Shown here in pieces: positions 35,401-44,525 of a stretch of DNA of 64,000 bases. The stretch lies in contig JAVYIG010000164.1 in NCBI GenBank assembly GCA_035222895.1, positions 62,001 to 126,000 on the forward strand, read 5' to 3'. Source of the stretch: Strongylocentrotus droebachiensis. Taxonomy: Eukaryota; Echinodermata; Echinoidea; Camarodonta; Strongylocentrotidae. The translations under genes were made by a program, and so were the position numbers. How positions within the stretch are numbered: the first letter of the stretch is position 1; every line of letters starts with the position of its first letter. The notes below the pieces were generated by a model that was not told the origin of the DNA, did not search any database, and saw only the letters and a program-made list of their open reading frames with translations.

Positions 35401-38400
35401 AACTGATCGTTGAGTTCGAGAACCCTCTAGATCGACCCCTAACCAATTGTGAATTTCATGTCGAAGCGCCCAAGCTTGTGAAACCTTTCACAGTCAAACA
35501 AGAGTGAGTAGAAAAAGAAGAAGTAGTAGTAGCAGACGAAGTAGTAGGAGTAGGAGGAGGAGTAGGCCTAGTAGGTAGTAGTAGTAGTAATAGTTGGAGG
35601 AGGAGGAGTAGGAGTATTAGCAGTATATAGAGGAGGAGAAGTAGGAGTAGTAATAGGCCTGGTAGTATTAGTATAGTAGTAGTAGTAGTAAAAGTAATAA
35701 TAGTAGTTGTAGTAGTACTAGTAGTAGTACTAGCAGTAGGAGTAGTGGTAGTAGCAGTGGCGGATCCAGGGGGGCCGAAACGGCCGCGGCCCCCCCCCCC
35801 TATTGGCGGCGCAAAAAAAAGGAAGAAAAAAAAAGAGGAAGAAAAGAAGCGAAAAAAATAAAGGAGAAGAGGAGAAAAAAAAGGAGAAGAGAAAAGAAAG
35901 GAGGAGAGAAAGGAAAAAAGAAGAGAAAAGAAAAGAGAAGAGAAAGGAAAAAAGAAGAGAAAAGAAAAGAGAAGAGAAAAGATAACGAAATTATTTAATA
36001 GAGGGGGGCCGGCCGGGCCGGCCGCATAAAATCTTGAGCCGCGGATTCAAAGTTAAACGTTAAGAACAGCCCCTGCGCTACAAAGGTCATCACTCTTAAG
36101 TGAGAAATTTGAAAGGGCACAATATTTTGGGTGTCTTTTAAATAGAAGTTATATACTCAACAGTCAAATTTTAAATTAACGGTAGGGCCGCTTCAAAACT
36201 CTTATTTTCCCCTTCATTTGGATTCAGCTCATACCAACTCGCTTGTGCTTGTATTTGAACTCATGTTGGTAGTAATCATGAACAGGGGCGGCAATCCTAG
36301 GCCAGATAGGGGGACACGTCCCCCTGGAAATTTAGAAATATAGCTAGAAAGAAATATAGCGGAAAGAACGTACATATTGGGCTCAGGGATTTTCTAGAAT
36401 GCATAATTTCAGCATTCAACGGTACAACGAATCGTCTTCTTTCTCTAATAATTTAATAAATCGTCAAAGCTTCCGCGCTTTGCGCGGGAGGAAGAAACTG
36501 AATTCAGACAAGGATTAAGAGTCTAGAACGGTACAACGAATAGTCTTCTTTCTCTAATAATTTAATGAAACGTCAAAGCTTCCGCACTTCGCGCGGGAGA
36601 AGGAAAACTGAATTCAGACAAGGAATACGAGTCGAGAATGGTATAACAAATCGTCTTCCTTCTCTAATAATTTAATGAAACGTCAAAGCTTCCGCGCTTT
36701 GCGCGGGAGGGAGAAACTGAATTCAGACAAGGATTAAGAGTCTAGAATGGTACAACAAATCGTCTTCTTTCTCTAATAATTTAATGAAACGTCTAAGCTT
36801 CCGCGTTTTGCGCGGGAGGGGGAAACTGAATTCAAACAAGGATTAAGAGCCGAGAATGTTGGAACGAATCGTCTTCTTTCTCTAATAATTTAATGAAACG
36901 TCAAAGCTTCCGCGCTTTGCGCGGGAGGAAGAAACTAAATTCAGACAAGGATTAAGAGTCTAGAACGGTACAACGAATAGTCTTCTTTCTCTAATAATTT
37001 AATAAATCGTCAAAGCTTTCGCGCTTTGCGCGGGAGGAAGAAACTGAATTCAGACAAGGATTAAGAGTCTAGAACGGTAAAACGAATAGTCTTCTTTCTC
37101 TAATAATTTAATGAAACGTCAAAGCTTCCGCACTTCGCGCGGGAGAAGGAAAACTGAATTCAGACAAGAAATACGAGTCGAGAATGGTATAACAAATCGT
37201 CTTCCTTCTCTAATAATTTAATGAAACGTCAAAGCTTCCGCGCTTCGCGCGGGAGGGAGAAACTGAATTCAGACAAGGATTAAGAGTCTAGAATGGTACA
37301 ACAAATCGTCTTCTTTCTCTAATAATTTAATGAAACGTCTAAGCTTCCGCGTTTTGCGCGGGAGGGGGGAACTGAATTCAAACAAGGATTAAGAGCCGAG
37401 AATGTTGGAACGAATCGTCTTCTTTCTCTAATAATTTAATGAAACGTCAAAGCTTCCGCGCTTTGCGCGGGAGGAAGAAACTGAATTCAGACAAGGATTA
37501 AGAGTCTAGAACGGTACAACGAATAGTCTTCTTTCTCTAATAATTTAATAAATCGTCAAAGCTTCCGCGCTTTGCGCGGGAGGAAGAAACTGAATTCAGA
37601 CAAGGATTAAGAGTCTAGAACGGTACAACGAATAGTCTTCTTTCTCTAATAATTTAATGAAACGTCAAAGCTTCCGCACTTCGCGCGGGAGAAGGAAAAC
37701 TGAATTCAGACAAGGAATACGAGTCGAGAATGGTACAACAAATCGTCTTCCTTCTCTAATAATTTAATGAAACGTCAAAGCTTCCGCGCTTTGCGCGGGA
37801 GGGAGAAACTGAATTCAGACAAGGATTAAGAGTCTAGAATGGTACAACAAATCGTCTTCTTTCTCTAATAATTTAATGAAACGTCAAAGCTTCCGCGTTT
37901 TGCGCGGGAGGGAGAAACTGAATTCAAACAAGGATTAAGAGCCGAGAATGTTGGAACGAATCGTCTTCTTTCTCTAATAATTTAATGAAACGTCAAAGCC
38001 TCCGCGCTTTGCGCGGGAGGAAGAAACTTAATTCAGACAAGGATTAAGAGTCTAGAACGATACAACGAATCGTCTTTCTCTAATAATTTAAATTTAAACT
38101 ATAAAAGGTCAAAGCTTCCGCGCTTTGCGCGGGAGGGGGAAAACTGAATTCAGACAAGGAATACGAGTCTAGAACGGTACAACGAATCGTCTTCCTTCTC
38201 TAATAATTTAATGAATCGTCAAAGCTTCCGCGCTTCGCGCGGGAGGGAGAAACTGAATTCAGACAAGGATTAAGAGTCTAGAACGGTACAACGAATCATC
38301 TTTCTCTAATAATTTCAATTTAAACTATAAAAGGTCAAAGCTTTCGCGCTTTGCGCGGGAGGGGGAAATTTGAATTCAGACAAGGAATACGAGTCGAGAA

Positions 38401-39852
38401 TGGTACAACAAATCGTCTTCTTTCTCTAATAATTTAATGAATCGTCAAAGCTTCCGCGTTTTGCGCGGGAGGGGGAAACTGAATTCAAACAAGGATTAAG
38501 AGCCGAGAATGTTGGAACGAATCGTCTTCTTTCTCTAATAATTTAATGAAACGTCAAAGCTTCCGCGTTCTGCGCGGGAGGAAGAAACTGAATTCAGACA
38601 AGGATTAAGAGTCTAGAACGATACAACGAATCGTCTTTCTCTAATAATTTAAATTTAAACTATAAAAGGTCAAAGCTTCCGCGCTTTGCGCGGGAGGGGG
38701 AAAACTGAATTCAGACAAGGAATACGAGTCTAGAACGGTACAACGAATCGTCTTCCTTCTCTAATAATTTAATGAAACGTCAAAGCTTCCGCGCTTCGCG
38801 CGGGAGGGAGAAACTGAATGCAGACAAGGATTAAGAGTCTAGAACGGTACAACGAATCATCTTTCTCTAATAATTTCAATTTAAACTATAAAAGGTCAAA
38901 GCTTCCGCGCTTTGCGCGGGAGGGGGAAATCTGAATTCAGACAAGGAATACGAGTCGAGAATGGTACAACAAATCGTCTTCTTTCTCTAATAATTTAATA
39001 AAACGTCAAAGCTTCCGCGCTTCGCACGGGAGGGGGAAAACTGAATTCAGACAAGGATTAAGAGTCTAGAACGGTACAACAAATAGTCTTCTTTCTCTAA
39101 TAATTTAATGAAACGTCAAAGCTTCCGCGCTTCGCGCGGGAGGAGGAAAACTGAATTCAGACAATGAATACGAGTCGAGAATGGTACAACAAATCGTCTC
39201 CCTTCTCTAATAATTTAATGAAACGTCAAAGCTTCCGCGCTTCGCGCGGGAGGGAGAAACTGAATGCAGACAAGGATTAAGAGTCTAGAACGGTACAACG
39301 AATCATCTTTCTCTAATAGTTTCAATTTAAACTGTAAAAGGTCAAAGCTTCCGCGCTTTGCGCGGGAGGGGGAAAACTGAATTCAGACAAGGAATACGAG
39401 TCGAGAATGGTAAAACAAATCGTCTTCTTTAATTCTCTAATTATTAATGAAAGGTCAAAGCTTCCGCGATTCGCGCGTAATGGGGGGGGGGGGGTGGCAG
39501 CGAGCTGCCCGAATATGAGTTTTTTTTAAATATCTTTTCTCGTTTATTTTGGTGATAAATAACACTTTCACAATATTATGCTCAAATTGTTGATCGCTCG
39601 CTTCGCTCACTAGCCGAATTGTTAAACCAGAAAATTACTTTTTCGGGCAAGAGGCTATAGCCCCCCCCCCCCCCCCCCCCCGATAAAAATGTCAAAAATT
39701 GTACCGGTATGGTGCTTCTAATATGACCTTGAAAAACGGTCTGCGCAATTTTGAAATTTCCGGCCCCCCCTATTGGAAAATCCTGGATCCGCGCCTGAGT
39801 AGAAGTAGGCCTAGTAGTAGAATAATTAGTAGAAGTAGTAGAAGTAGTAGAA

Positions 39853-39883
<31 letters not shown>

Positions 39884-39925
39884 AAGAAGGAGTAGTAGCA
39901 GCAGCAGTAGTATAGTAATGGTAGC

Positions 39926-40002
<77 letters not shown>

Positions 40003-40284
40003 AAGTAGTAGTAGTACTAGAAGTAGTTAAACATTACTTCTGGCTTGTAAATAACATTCTCCCGCATGTTTACATAATTTTTCAATATGAAACAAACTAA
40101 TAAATGTTCGTGATTTTTATTCAGAGACATTCCCGCCAAAGAGAAGATTCGACGGGAAATCAAGTTCACATCGCGATCGTCTGGCCGTAAGACCGTTGTC
40201 GTCGAGCTCGATAGCAAGCTGCTCAAAGACATCGATGGCAGGGTCATGGTAGAAGTTAAGCTTGATGAAAGCGAAGAGGACTAA
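25897..40284 (+). CDS. Transglutaminase, complete gene (12 coding exons, 836 residues)
   Basis: Calcium-dependent protein cross-linking enzyme. Exons: 25897-26197, 27870-27994, 28438-28603, 29260-29857, 30300-30625, 31133-31205, 32107-32294, 32913-33025, 33544-33655, 34519-34673, 35310-35503 and 40125-40284. All introns are GT-AG, the phases agree, and the total is 2511 nt including TAA. Residues 1-130 are a tail: MGTGTSR (fits myristoylation), poly-Gly to residue 42, [12 protein letters not shown] at 54-62, an acidic run at 71-78, then Gly/Glu. The beta-sandwich is ~131-275, the core ~276-590 and the two C-terminal barrels ~620-836. The triad is intact: Cys401 (YGQCWVF), His474 (WNFHVW) and Asp497 ([10 protein letters not shown]). 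Cys-to-His spacing is 73 residues against 58 in human TG2, a ~15-residue longer loop; His-to-Asp is the usual 23. No signal peptide is visible. The ATG follows a TTTTCAG one base upstream, so a non-coding exon 1 is likely. Exon 4 fuses what are three exons in the paralogue. It could be annulin/TGM-type; orthology is not assigned. Confidence 0.96.
26230..26510 (+). repeat. CT-rich and (CA)n simple sequence in intron 1
   Basis: (CT)n, (AC)n near 26350-26370 and poly-C near 26443-26455 inside intron 1 of the transglutaminase. The open frames are repeat artefacts. Confidence 0.85.
26955..27000. repeat. Short dispersed fragment shared with 45245-45290
   Basis: Reversed, it reads CAAGCCGCCGAAGATGGCG followed by TACCAACGAAC. 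The same words (TTCAAGCCGCCGAAGATGGC then ATCAACGAACTC) are at 45256-45290 in the other orientation. The surrounding 60-codon frame is unrecognised. Confidence 0.5.
27320..27350. repeat. (GATA)n microsatellite
   Basis: About seven GATA units in intron 1 of the transglutaminase. Confidence 0.9.
27480..27805 (+). mobile_element. LINE 3' tail remnant
   Basis: A T-rich 3'-UTR-like stretch followed by GGGTCCCCTCTGTAAAGCAG, CAACGCTGAGTAGGGCCATC and GACGGAAAATAAATACAATA, the layout of CR1/L2-type 3' ends. It has no coding part. It ends ~65 bp before the acceptor of exon 2. Confidence 0.5.
28051..28171. mobile_element. 121-bp fold-back MITE
   Basis: Begins ACCCCGTCTTACAAATAGTT, and its end reversed is CCCCGTCTTACAAATATCAA. 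ATAGTTGCGATTGAT occurs on both sides. It lies 57 bp after the exon 2 donor in the transglutaminase. Confidence 0.75.
28877..29184. mobile_element. MITE family M1, copy 2
   Basis: GGGGTGTTTTACAAAGATCC at the left and its inverse GGATCTTTGTGAAACACCCC at the right. It fills most of intron 3 of the transglutaminase, inverted relative to copy 1. Confidence 0.85.
30184..30283 (+). repeat. Four-copy 25-bp minisatellite before the catalytic exon
   Basis: GTCCTTCATAAACGGG recurs at exact 25-bp steps (30191, 30216, 30241, 30266). The array stops ~16 bp before exon 5, which encodes the catalytic Cys and His, so it spans the branch-point region. Confidence 0.85.
30669..30962. mobile_element. Inverted pair of repeat family M3
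   Basis: AGGGATTAGACCACC...GACAGGTGGCTATCTCATTA runs inward and is mirrored by GATGAGATAGCCACCTGTCA...TAAAATCCCTCT. Single copies are at 45770-45939 and 49326-49498. Lies in intron 5 of the transglutaminase. Confidence 0.75.
31500..32075. repeat. Diverged tandem duplication in intron 6
   Basis: Two blocks share CACCGATGAGA.CGGT, ACATTACGACAAAC.GCCAAG and GTCGGTGTG (31530-31660 and 31733-31845). Outer GTGTGACT words recur at 31515, 31665 and 32065. Confidence 0.6.
32542..32701. mobile_element. Fold-back MITE family FB, copy 2
   Basis: GGCCGAATTCACAAAGGAAG at the left and CTCCTTTGTGAATTCGGACC at the right, with GGTTTGTCGACAAACC inside. Lies in intron 7 of the transglutaminase. Confidence 0.8.
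32730..32770. repeat. (GAAA)n microsatellite
   Basis: AAGAAAGAAAGAAAGAAAG run in intron 7. Confidence 0.85.
33198..33290 (+). mobile_element. tRNA-derived SINE head
   Basis: TGTCGTGGTATAGTGGATAT (A-box-like) and GTGCGAGTCCCGGTGC (B-box-like). It resembles the head at 42511, including GGATCACATGGTTC. Truncated; the fold-back FA copy 2 follows immediately. Confidence 0.6.
33303..33490. mobile_element. Fold-back MITE family FA, copy 2
   Basis: CGGGACTTTAAGATTTGCAC at the left and GTGCAAATCTAAAAGTCCC at the right. Internal CCTTTTAAGGCA motifs appear four times in mirrored order. Lies in intron 8, ending ~54 bp before exon 9. Confidence 0.8.
33678..33821. mobile_element. MITE family M4, copy 1 (~145 bp)
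   Basis: GGGGGTGTTTCACAAAGC at the left, TGATGACAAGTTTTGTGCAA at the right, and GCTGATAACCAATCAGAAGC inside. The partner is at 40289-40436. The ends resemble family M1. Confidence 0.75.
33850..34150 (+). repeat. GGGGTAATTGTCC minisatellite
   Basis: About 20 degenerate units of ~13-16 bp (GGGTAATTGTCC with variants) in intron 9. The open frame through it is a repeat artefact. Confidence 0.85.
34275..34515 (+). repeat. (CT)n tract forming the polypyrimidine tract of exon 10
   Basis: About 240 bp of CTCTCT with TTCTTT interruptions ending at the CGTTTCAG acceptor of exon 10 (34519). Confidence 0.9.
35511..35754 (+). repeat. (AGT)n/(AGG)n microsatellite, left part
   Basis: AGTAGTAGT and AGGAGG units. 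The same type of repeat resumes at 39798-40025, so the tract was split by the element between them. Confidence 0.85.
35755..39797. mobile_element. Inverted-repeat transposon ends enclosing a satellite
   Basis: The left end CAGTGGCGGATCCAGG matches the reversed right end CAGGCGCGGATCCAGG. Poly-C with CTATTGG follows on both sides. Similar ends inside (CAGGGGCGGCAATCCTAGG at ~36285, and GCCGCGGATTC near 36040) show nesting, so the true partner of the right end is uncertain. It lies in intron 11 of the transglutaminase. No transposase is seen; CAG...CTG termini would fit hAT-like elements. Confidence 0.6.
36412..39478 (+). repeat. ~110-bp hairpin satellite, about 28 copies
   Basis: Each monomer carries TCTCTAATAATTTAATGAAA, CAAAGCTTCCGCGCTTTGCG, CGGGAGG and TGAATTCAGACAAGGA. 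CCGCGC-TTT-GCGCGG is a perfect hairpin. Variant monomers marked GAGAATGTTGGAACGAATCG recur at 36859, 37404, 37949 and 38510, giving a ~545-bp, five-monomer higher-order unit. Copies after ~38040 include versions with an AAATTTAAACTATAAAAGG insertion. Confidence 0.95.
39798..40025 (+). repeat. (AGT)n microsatellite, right part
   Basis: Long (GTA)n run continuing the tract at 35511-35754. It ends ~100 bp before the last exon. Confidence 0.9.
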
Positions 40285-40288
40285 GACC

Positions 40289-40436
40289 TGGGGCCCGTTT
40301 CACAAAGCCATTTTTCAATGGCAAATGACAAAAATCAGTGACAAATCTGCTGATAACCAATCAAAAGCAAGGATTTCAGCAGCTTATAAAAAAACTGTCA
40401 TTTGTTACTGATGACAAGTTTTGTGAAACACCCCCC
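40289..40436. mobile_element. MITE family M4, copy 2, at the start of the 3' UTR
   Basis: GGGGCCCGTTTCACAAAGCC to AAGTTTTGTGAAACACCCCC, beginning 4 bases after the transglutaminase stop codon. It should be part of the mature mRNA. GCTGATAACCAATCAAAAGC matches copy 1. Confidence 0.8.
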
Positions 40437-40679
40437 TGATAGTTCAAATGATTGACCAATTACGCGTACAGAACAACGTCATGTGACTGTCACATGTCAC
40501 AATACATACGCAATTAAAGCCAATACATTATGATTGTCACGAGAGGTTTTCATTTTGTTAATTAGTTGTAAACACGTTGTACTGAAGCATGTATATATAT
40601 ATATTTTTTTTTTTTCATACATGGTTCATGCAATTGACTCTTAATCCAAGGGTTTCAGGGTTCAAATCAAAGCCTGGCA

Positions 40680-41078
40680 GCGTCTTTTTTCCGTAATATA
40701 GCCATCCTGTCGCTGCATTTGATTGGCTCAATAGGACCTATACGTTATGCGCTAGTCATCAATATTCATGAAACGCACGCACACAGAATCTGAAACGATA
40801 ATTTATCAAATATAAGATTTAATACAAAAATTACAAAGGCAAAGCTAAGTTTACTTTAAATAAGTGACATTGCGACAAACTCGGGAGGCTTACCATAAAC
40901 GAATTACTACCCAGGTCGTAACTTGTTCATAATCATTGCGAAATACTGGTTAAGTTAGTCCAGAATCTGGCCGATTTCATTTCAAATTGATCTCCACCTC
41001 ACCGTACCAACGCAAATATTCATATATTCAAATATTGATATGCATTCTAGGATGGCTATATTACGGGGGAAAAGACGC
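40680..41078. mobile_element. ~400-bp inverted-repeat element
   Basis: GCGTCTTTTTTCCGTAATATAGCCATCC at the left (seen in two parts, GCGTCTTTTTTCC and GTAATATAGCCATCC) is mirrored by GGATGGCTATATTAC and GAAAAGACGC at the right. AGCCTGGCA lies just outside on both sides. No coding capacity. Confidence 0.75.
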
Positions 41079-42187
41079 AGCCTGGCACCACGTCTTTTGG
41101 CAAGCGGTAATCAACATGTGCCTCTTTCCACCCAGGCTTTAAATGGGTAACTGTGTGCTGATCACGGTTGCCAGAGTTCAAGCTAGGGTAATAATATACA
41201 AACTTCTTCTTCTAATACACTTTAGTCAAGGACGGTATAATTATTATTCATCAAAGACAATATTATGTACAATTATTTTTTAGCCATGACATTTTTTTTC
41301 TTTTGGTAACGTCCCCAAATCTTGAACTACAAAAGGCAAAATTTTCCGTCCAGTTTATGCAATAAGTATTGCTTTGTTCTGCTTCCAAGTGGATGTTCAT
41401 GGTACATTAAAAAAATAATGCATATCTTCTTTAACATAAGCCTACAATGGTATTGTAAAGAAACACTATTGAATAAAGTAATTTTGACAAAACTTTTTTA
41501 TAATCCACATGACTGAGGTTCGACAGAAATGAATGAAAATCACCCCTTTTCCCAGGTTTTTTAAAGACCTTTTAAAACGGTGTTTATCAATTTGCAGCTG
41601 ATAACAATAGCGTATGACGTTATGTGAATCGAAGGCAATCAGACGTTTAGTTAATTTATTCTACGGGCTTACGAATGTGCCAGGAAATTAATTTCAAGGG
41701 CATTTGTGTATAGTAATAGTGTTGTTTTAACACCAGCTTTAAGCTTAATTTGTGTATATTTGCAAAGTTTGTATATATTTGTGATTTTGGGCATAATTTA
41801 CTGTTATTTTATGTAAATACGTATTTTCTTTCATATTCTGTATAACGTCTTTCAGATCATGTAAACTATCTCACATTCATAGTACCGTAATAGTTTTTTT
41901 TTGGCGTTATGTCGGTCTATCATAATACAATTTATTTATATCATATAGATTATTATGATGTCTAAACTATGAACCACAGAGAACAGCACTTTCATTGATA
42001 AAATTAGAAACGCCTTGTCAACATTTTAATGTTTCTTTTTAACTGTACGATACAATACTTCATTATTATGTAAGACTCGGCACTAGTGCTGCATGTTTTA
42101 AAGCAATCTTTAAAAGAGGAAAACTTTTGTTTTCTTATGAAACTATTTTATATAATGGGACTCTTGCCCTCAATTTTGTTCTCACTT
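41079..42187. other. Non-coding AT-rich stretch
   Basis: No gene recognised. AATAAAG near 41471 could be a distal polyadenylation signal of the transglutaminase, but this is weak. Confidence 0.4.
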
Positions 42188-42246
42188 TCTTTCTTTTTTT
42201 CCATTGCATTAACTTCAGAAGTTAATGCAATGGAAAAAAAGAAAGA
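42188..42246. repeat. Perfect inverted repeat, 29-bp arms, 1-bp loop
   Basis: Arms 42188-42216 and 42218-42246 match without error around AACTTC-A-GAAGTT, with TTAATGCAATGG in the arm. Confidence 0.9.
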
Positions 42247-42510
42247 TCTTCAAATACTGAACAATTTTGTGATGCTGTTTTGGGCAAATACATCTTCCAG
42301 CTAAGCTAATTCTAGTTGTCGGGTAGCCTACATTGGTACATTAGTTGCCCTGGGTCAACATAAAATGTTGAACCATGGTTCTGATAAATTATATTATTTA
42401 TTTATTCTAGTCCACAAATGTGGAATGAGAGACATGGGAACAAAGTCTCCCTCGGATCCATCTGATTACAAATGTTGTACTTATATGAATACATGTATTA
42501 TGATTATCAG

Positions 42511-42800
42511 TATTGTGGTCTAGTGGGTACGTCACCGGACTATGGATCACATGGTTCGAGTCCTGCCACGGCACCAATGTTCTTTGGCAAGACATTAATC
42601 TGCATTTGGCACACTCGCCAAAAGTGAGGTGAATTAATACCTGGCAGGAGTTAATTCAATGAAATGACAGAGCGCCATTACGGCAGCCATGCTAAGGCCA
42701 GGTTTATTATTGTGGAGCACCAGGAGTGTCAATTCTGACATACATGACCGATTTACAAGAACCAATAATCATTATTATCGTCATTATTATTATTATCACG
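42511..42800 (+). mobile_element. tRNA-derived SINE, copy 1
   Basis: A-box-like TAGTGGGTACG, B box GGTTCGAGTCC at 42553-42563, then body words CATTAATCTGCATTTG, GTGAGGTGAATTAATACCTG and AATGACAGAGCGCCATTACG, and an (ATT)n tail. The body is shared with 50931-51128. Confidence 0.85.
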
Positions 42801-42954
42801 ATGTTTATGAAACAAACTAATGATATTTTGTTGGAAAATTGCAATATCTTATCAATATGATTGGCTTTAAACCTTGTAAATGTATATTATGTCAATTATC
42901 TCTCAAAAGATTGATAGCATATATTTGACAAGAGAAATAGACCATATCGTAGTG

Positions 42955-43200
42955 TATACCGATCATGGTGGCTCAGTGGTTAGAGCGCCCGCCTCATGAA
43001 CGGGAGGTCGTGGGTTCGAACCACGGCAGAGTCATACCAAAAACTTATAACAATGGGACCTTCTGCCTTCTAGTTAGGCGCTCAGCATATTAGATTGGAG
43101 AAGGATAGATTATGTTATGCAGGGCCCGCTGGAAGAGCAGTTTCATAACTGAAGTGGCTACCCTGGTTAAATAAAACGTTATTAATATTATTATATTATT
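42955..43200 (+). mobile_element. tRNA-derived SINE, second type
   Basis: tRNA-like head with A box GGCTCAGTGGTTAGAGC and B box GGTTCGAACC (43013-43022). The anticodon loop CTCATGA would read CAT. A ~170-bp unrelated body follows, ending AATAAAACGTTATTA and (ATT)n. The anticodon stem has a mismatch and the long tail argues against a working tRNA gene. Confidence 0.8.
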
Positions 43201-43339
43201 TTATATTGTGAACAGGGGCGTTGCATGCAGCATGAGAGGTGGTCAGTTCAGAGACGTGATACCTTGTCAGATCGGCTAATACTTTACTATTACAGAAAGA
43301 TTATTCTCGTATTTCACAAAACTGTGCAACCAGTTAAGA

Positions 43340-43348
43340 GAGAGAGAT

Positions 43349-43383
<35 letters not shown>

Positions 43384-43429
43384 TAACGAAATTAAGAAAG
43401 AGGTGTGGAGTGGGAGTGGGAGAGAGAGC

Positions 43430-43460
<31 letters not shown>

Positions 43461-43505
43461 GAGGGGAGGGGAGGGGAGGGGAGGGGAGGGGGGAGAGAGA
43501 GAGAA
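43340..43505. repeat. (GA)n and (GGGGA)n simple sequence
   Basis: Pure (GA)n at 43345-43380, then (AGGGG)n near 43455-43490. Confidence 0.9.
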
Positions 43506-43977
43506 GGAAACTAACAAATTTCGAGCATAATAATGCTGTATTGTTTTGTGGCATATATTTCGGAGTCTCCCCCTTCCTGCTACTCTAGCAACGCCTCTGA
43601 TATAACAATTTGTTTCGGTAAATTAATTCGCTGTATATATTTTAAAAGATGTTTAGTAGTATTGACTAAGACATTGTGCTGTGAATTATATCGTGGGAAT
43701 TTATTTATGGGAGACCTGTTTTCCTCACTCATTGCGTTTTTTGTTCTTTCCGCTATTTGGTTGTTTTTTTAATGATATCACACAAAGGATATTGATTGGG
43801 GGAAAGAGCAGAGTTATAATGTAAATACAAAGTGGAAAACGTTAGGGAATTAGCGTTACCGAGATTACGCCAAGAATAACATATGAGCTAGGTGTGGGGG
43901 AAGGGGGGGTTGTGAAGAGAGAAGGGCAGAATAGTGGTTAGAGGGAGTAAAAGAAAAACCTAGGGGGAGTCAGACAG

Positions 43978-43980
<3 letters not shown>

Positions 43981-44040
<60 letters not shown>
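43981..44040. repeat. (GA)n microsatellite
   Basis: An almost uninterrupted GA run of ~58 bp. Confidence 0.95.
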
Positions 44041-44042
<2 letters not shown>

Positions 44043-44487
44043 GAGAAGGAATTGGAAATATTCTGGTATATAAGCAATCCCAGCCCTTCCCTCTGACCTC
44101 CATAAATGATCTCTGCTTTCCTATTTATATGATAAATATTCAACAGCCGTTCAGACACAATAATGAATCATTCGGTTGTCATTACTTGCATAGCGCCATC
44201 TATCGTGTCTTTTGAGAAATTTAATTCGGTCAGGTTGGCTTACGCTTATTTTTGTCCCTGGCCGGAAAATATGTGACCCCTAAATGCTTTTCACATCATG
44301 TTAATAATTTTTGAAGTACTTTGTGCAAAAAAAATGAAATGCTAGGTTAAATGTATTTTACAATGACTGTGTCTACATCGTGTACATTGTTTTATTTTTT
44401 ATTGGGCAAGGGTTTTGTTGGATAAGACATGTATTTAAACAACATTCAGACTATTTAAATCCCCTCAACCCCTCCCCTCCCCTCCCA

Positions 44488-44525
<38 letters not shown>

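Noticed and set aside
35803-35985. Lys/Glu/Arg-rich open frame
   Set aside because: A purine-rich simple repeat inside an intronic transposon end.
36412-39478. CRISPR array
   Set aside because: Repeats are ~110 bp, contiguous and without unique spacers, inside an animal intron; this is a satellite.
42961-43032. Functional tRNA(Met)-like gene
   Set aside because: A and B boxes are good, but the anticodon stem has a mismatch. The sequence runs straight into a SINE body with an (ATT)n tail.
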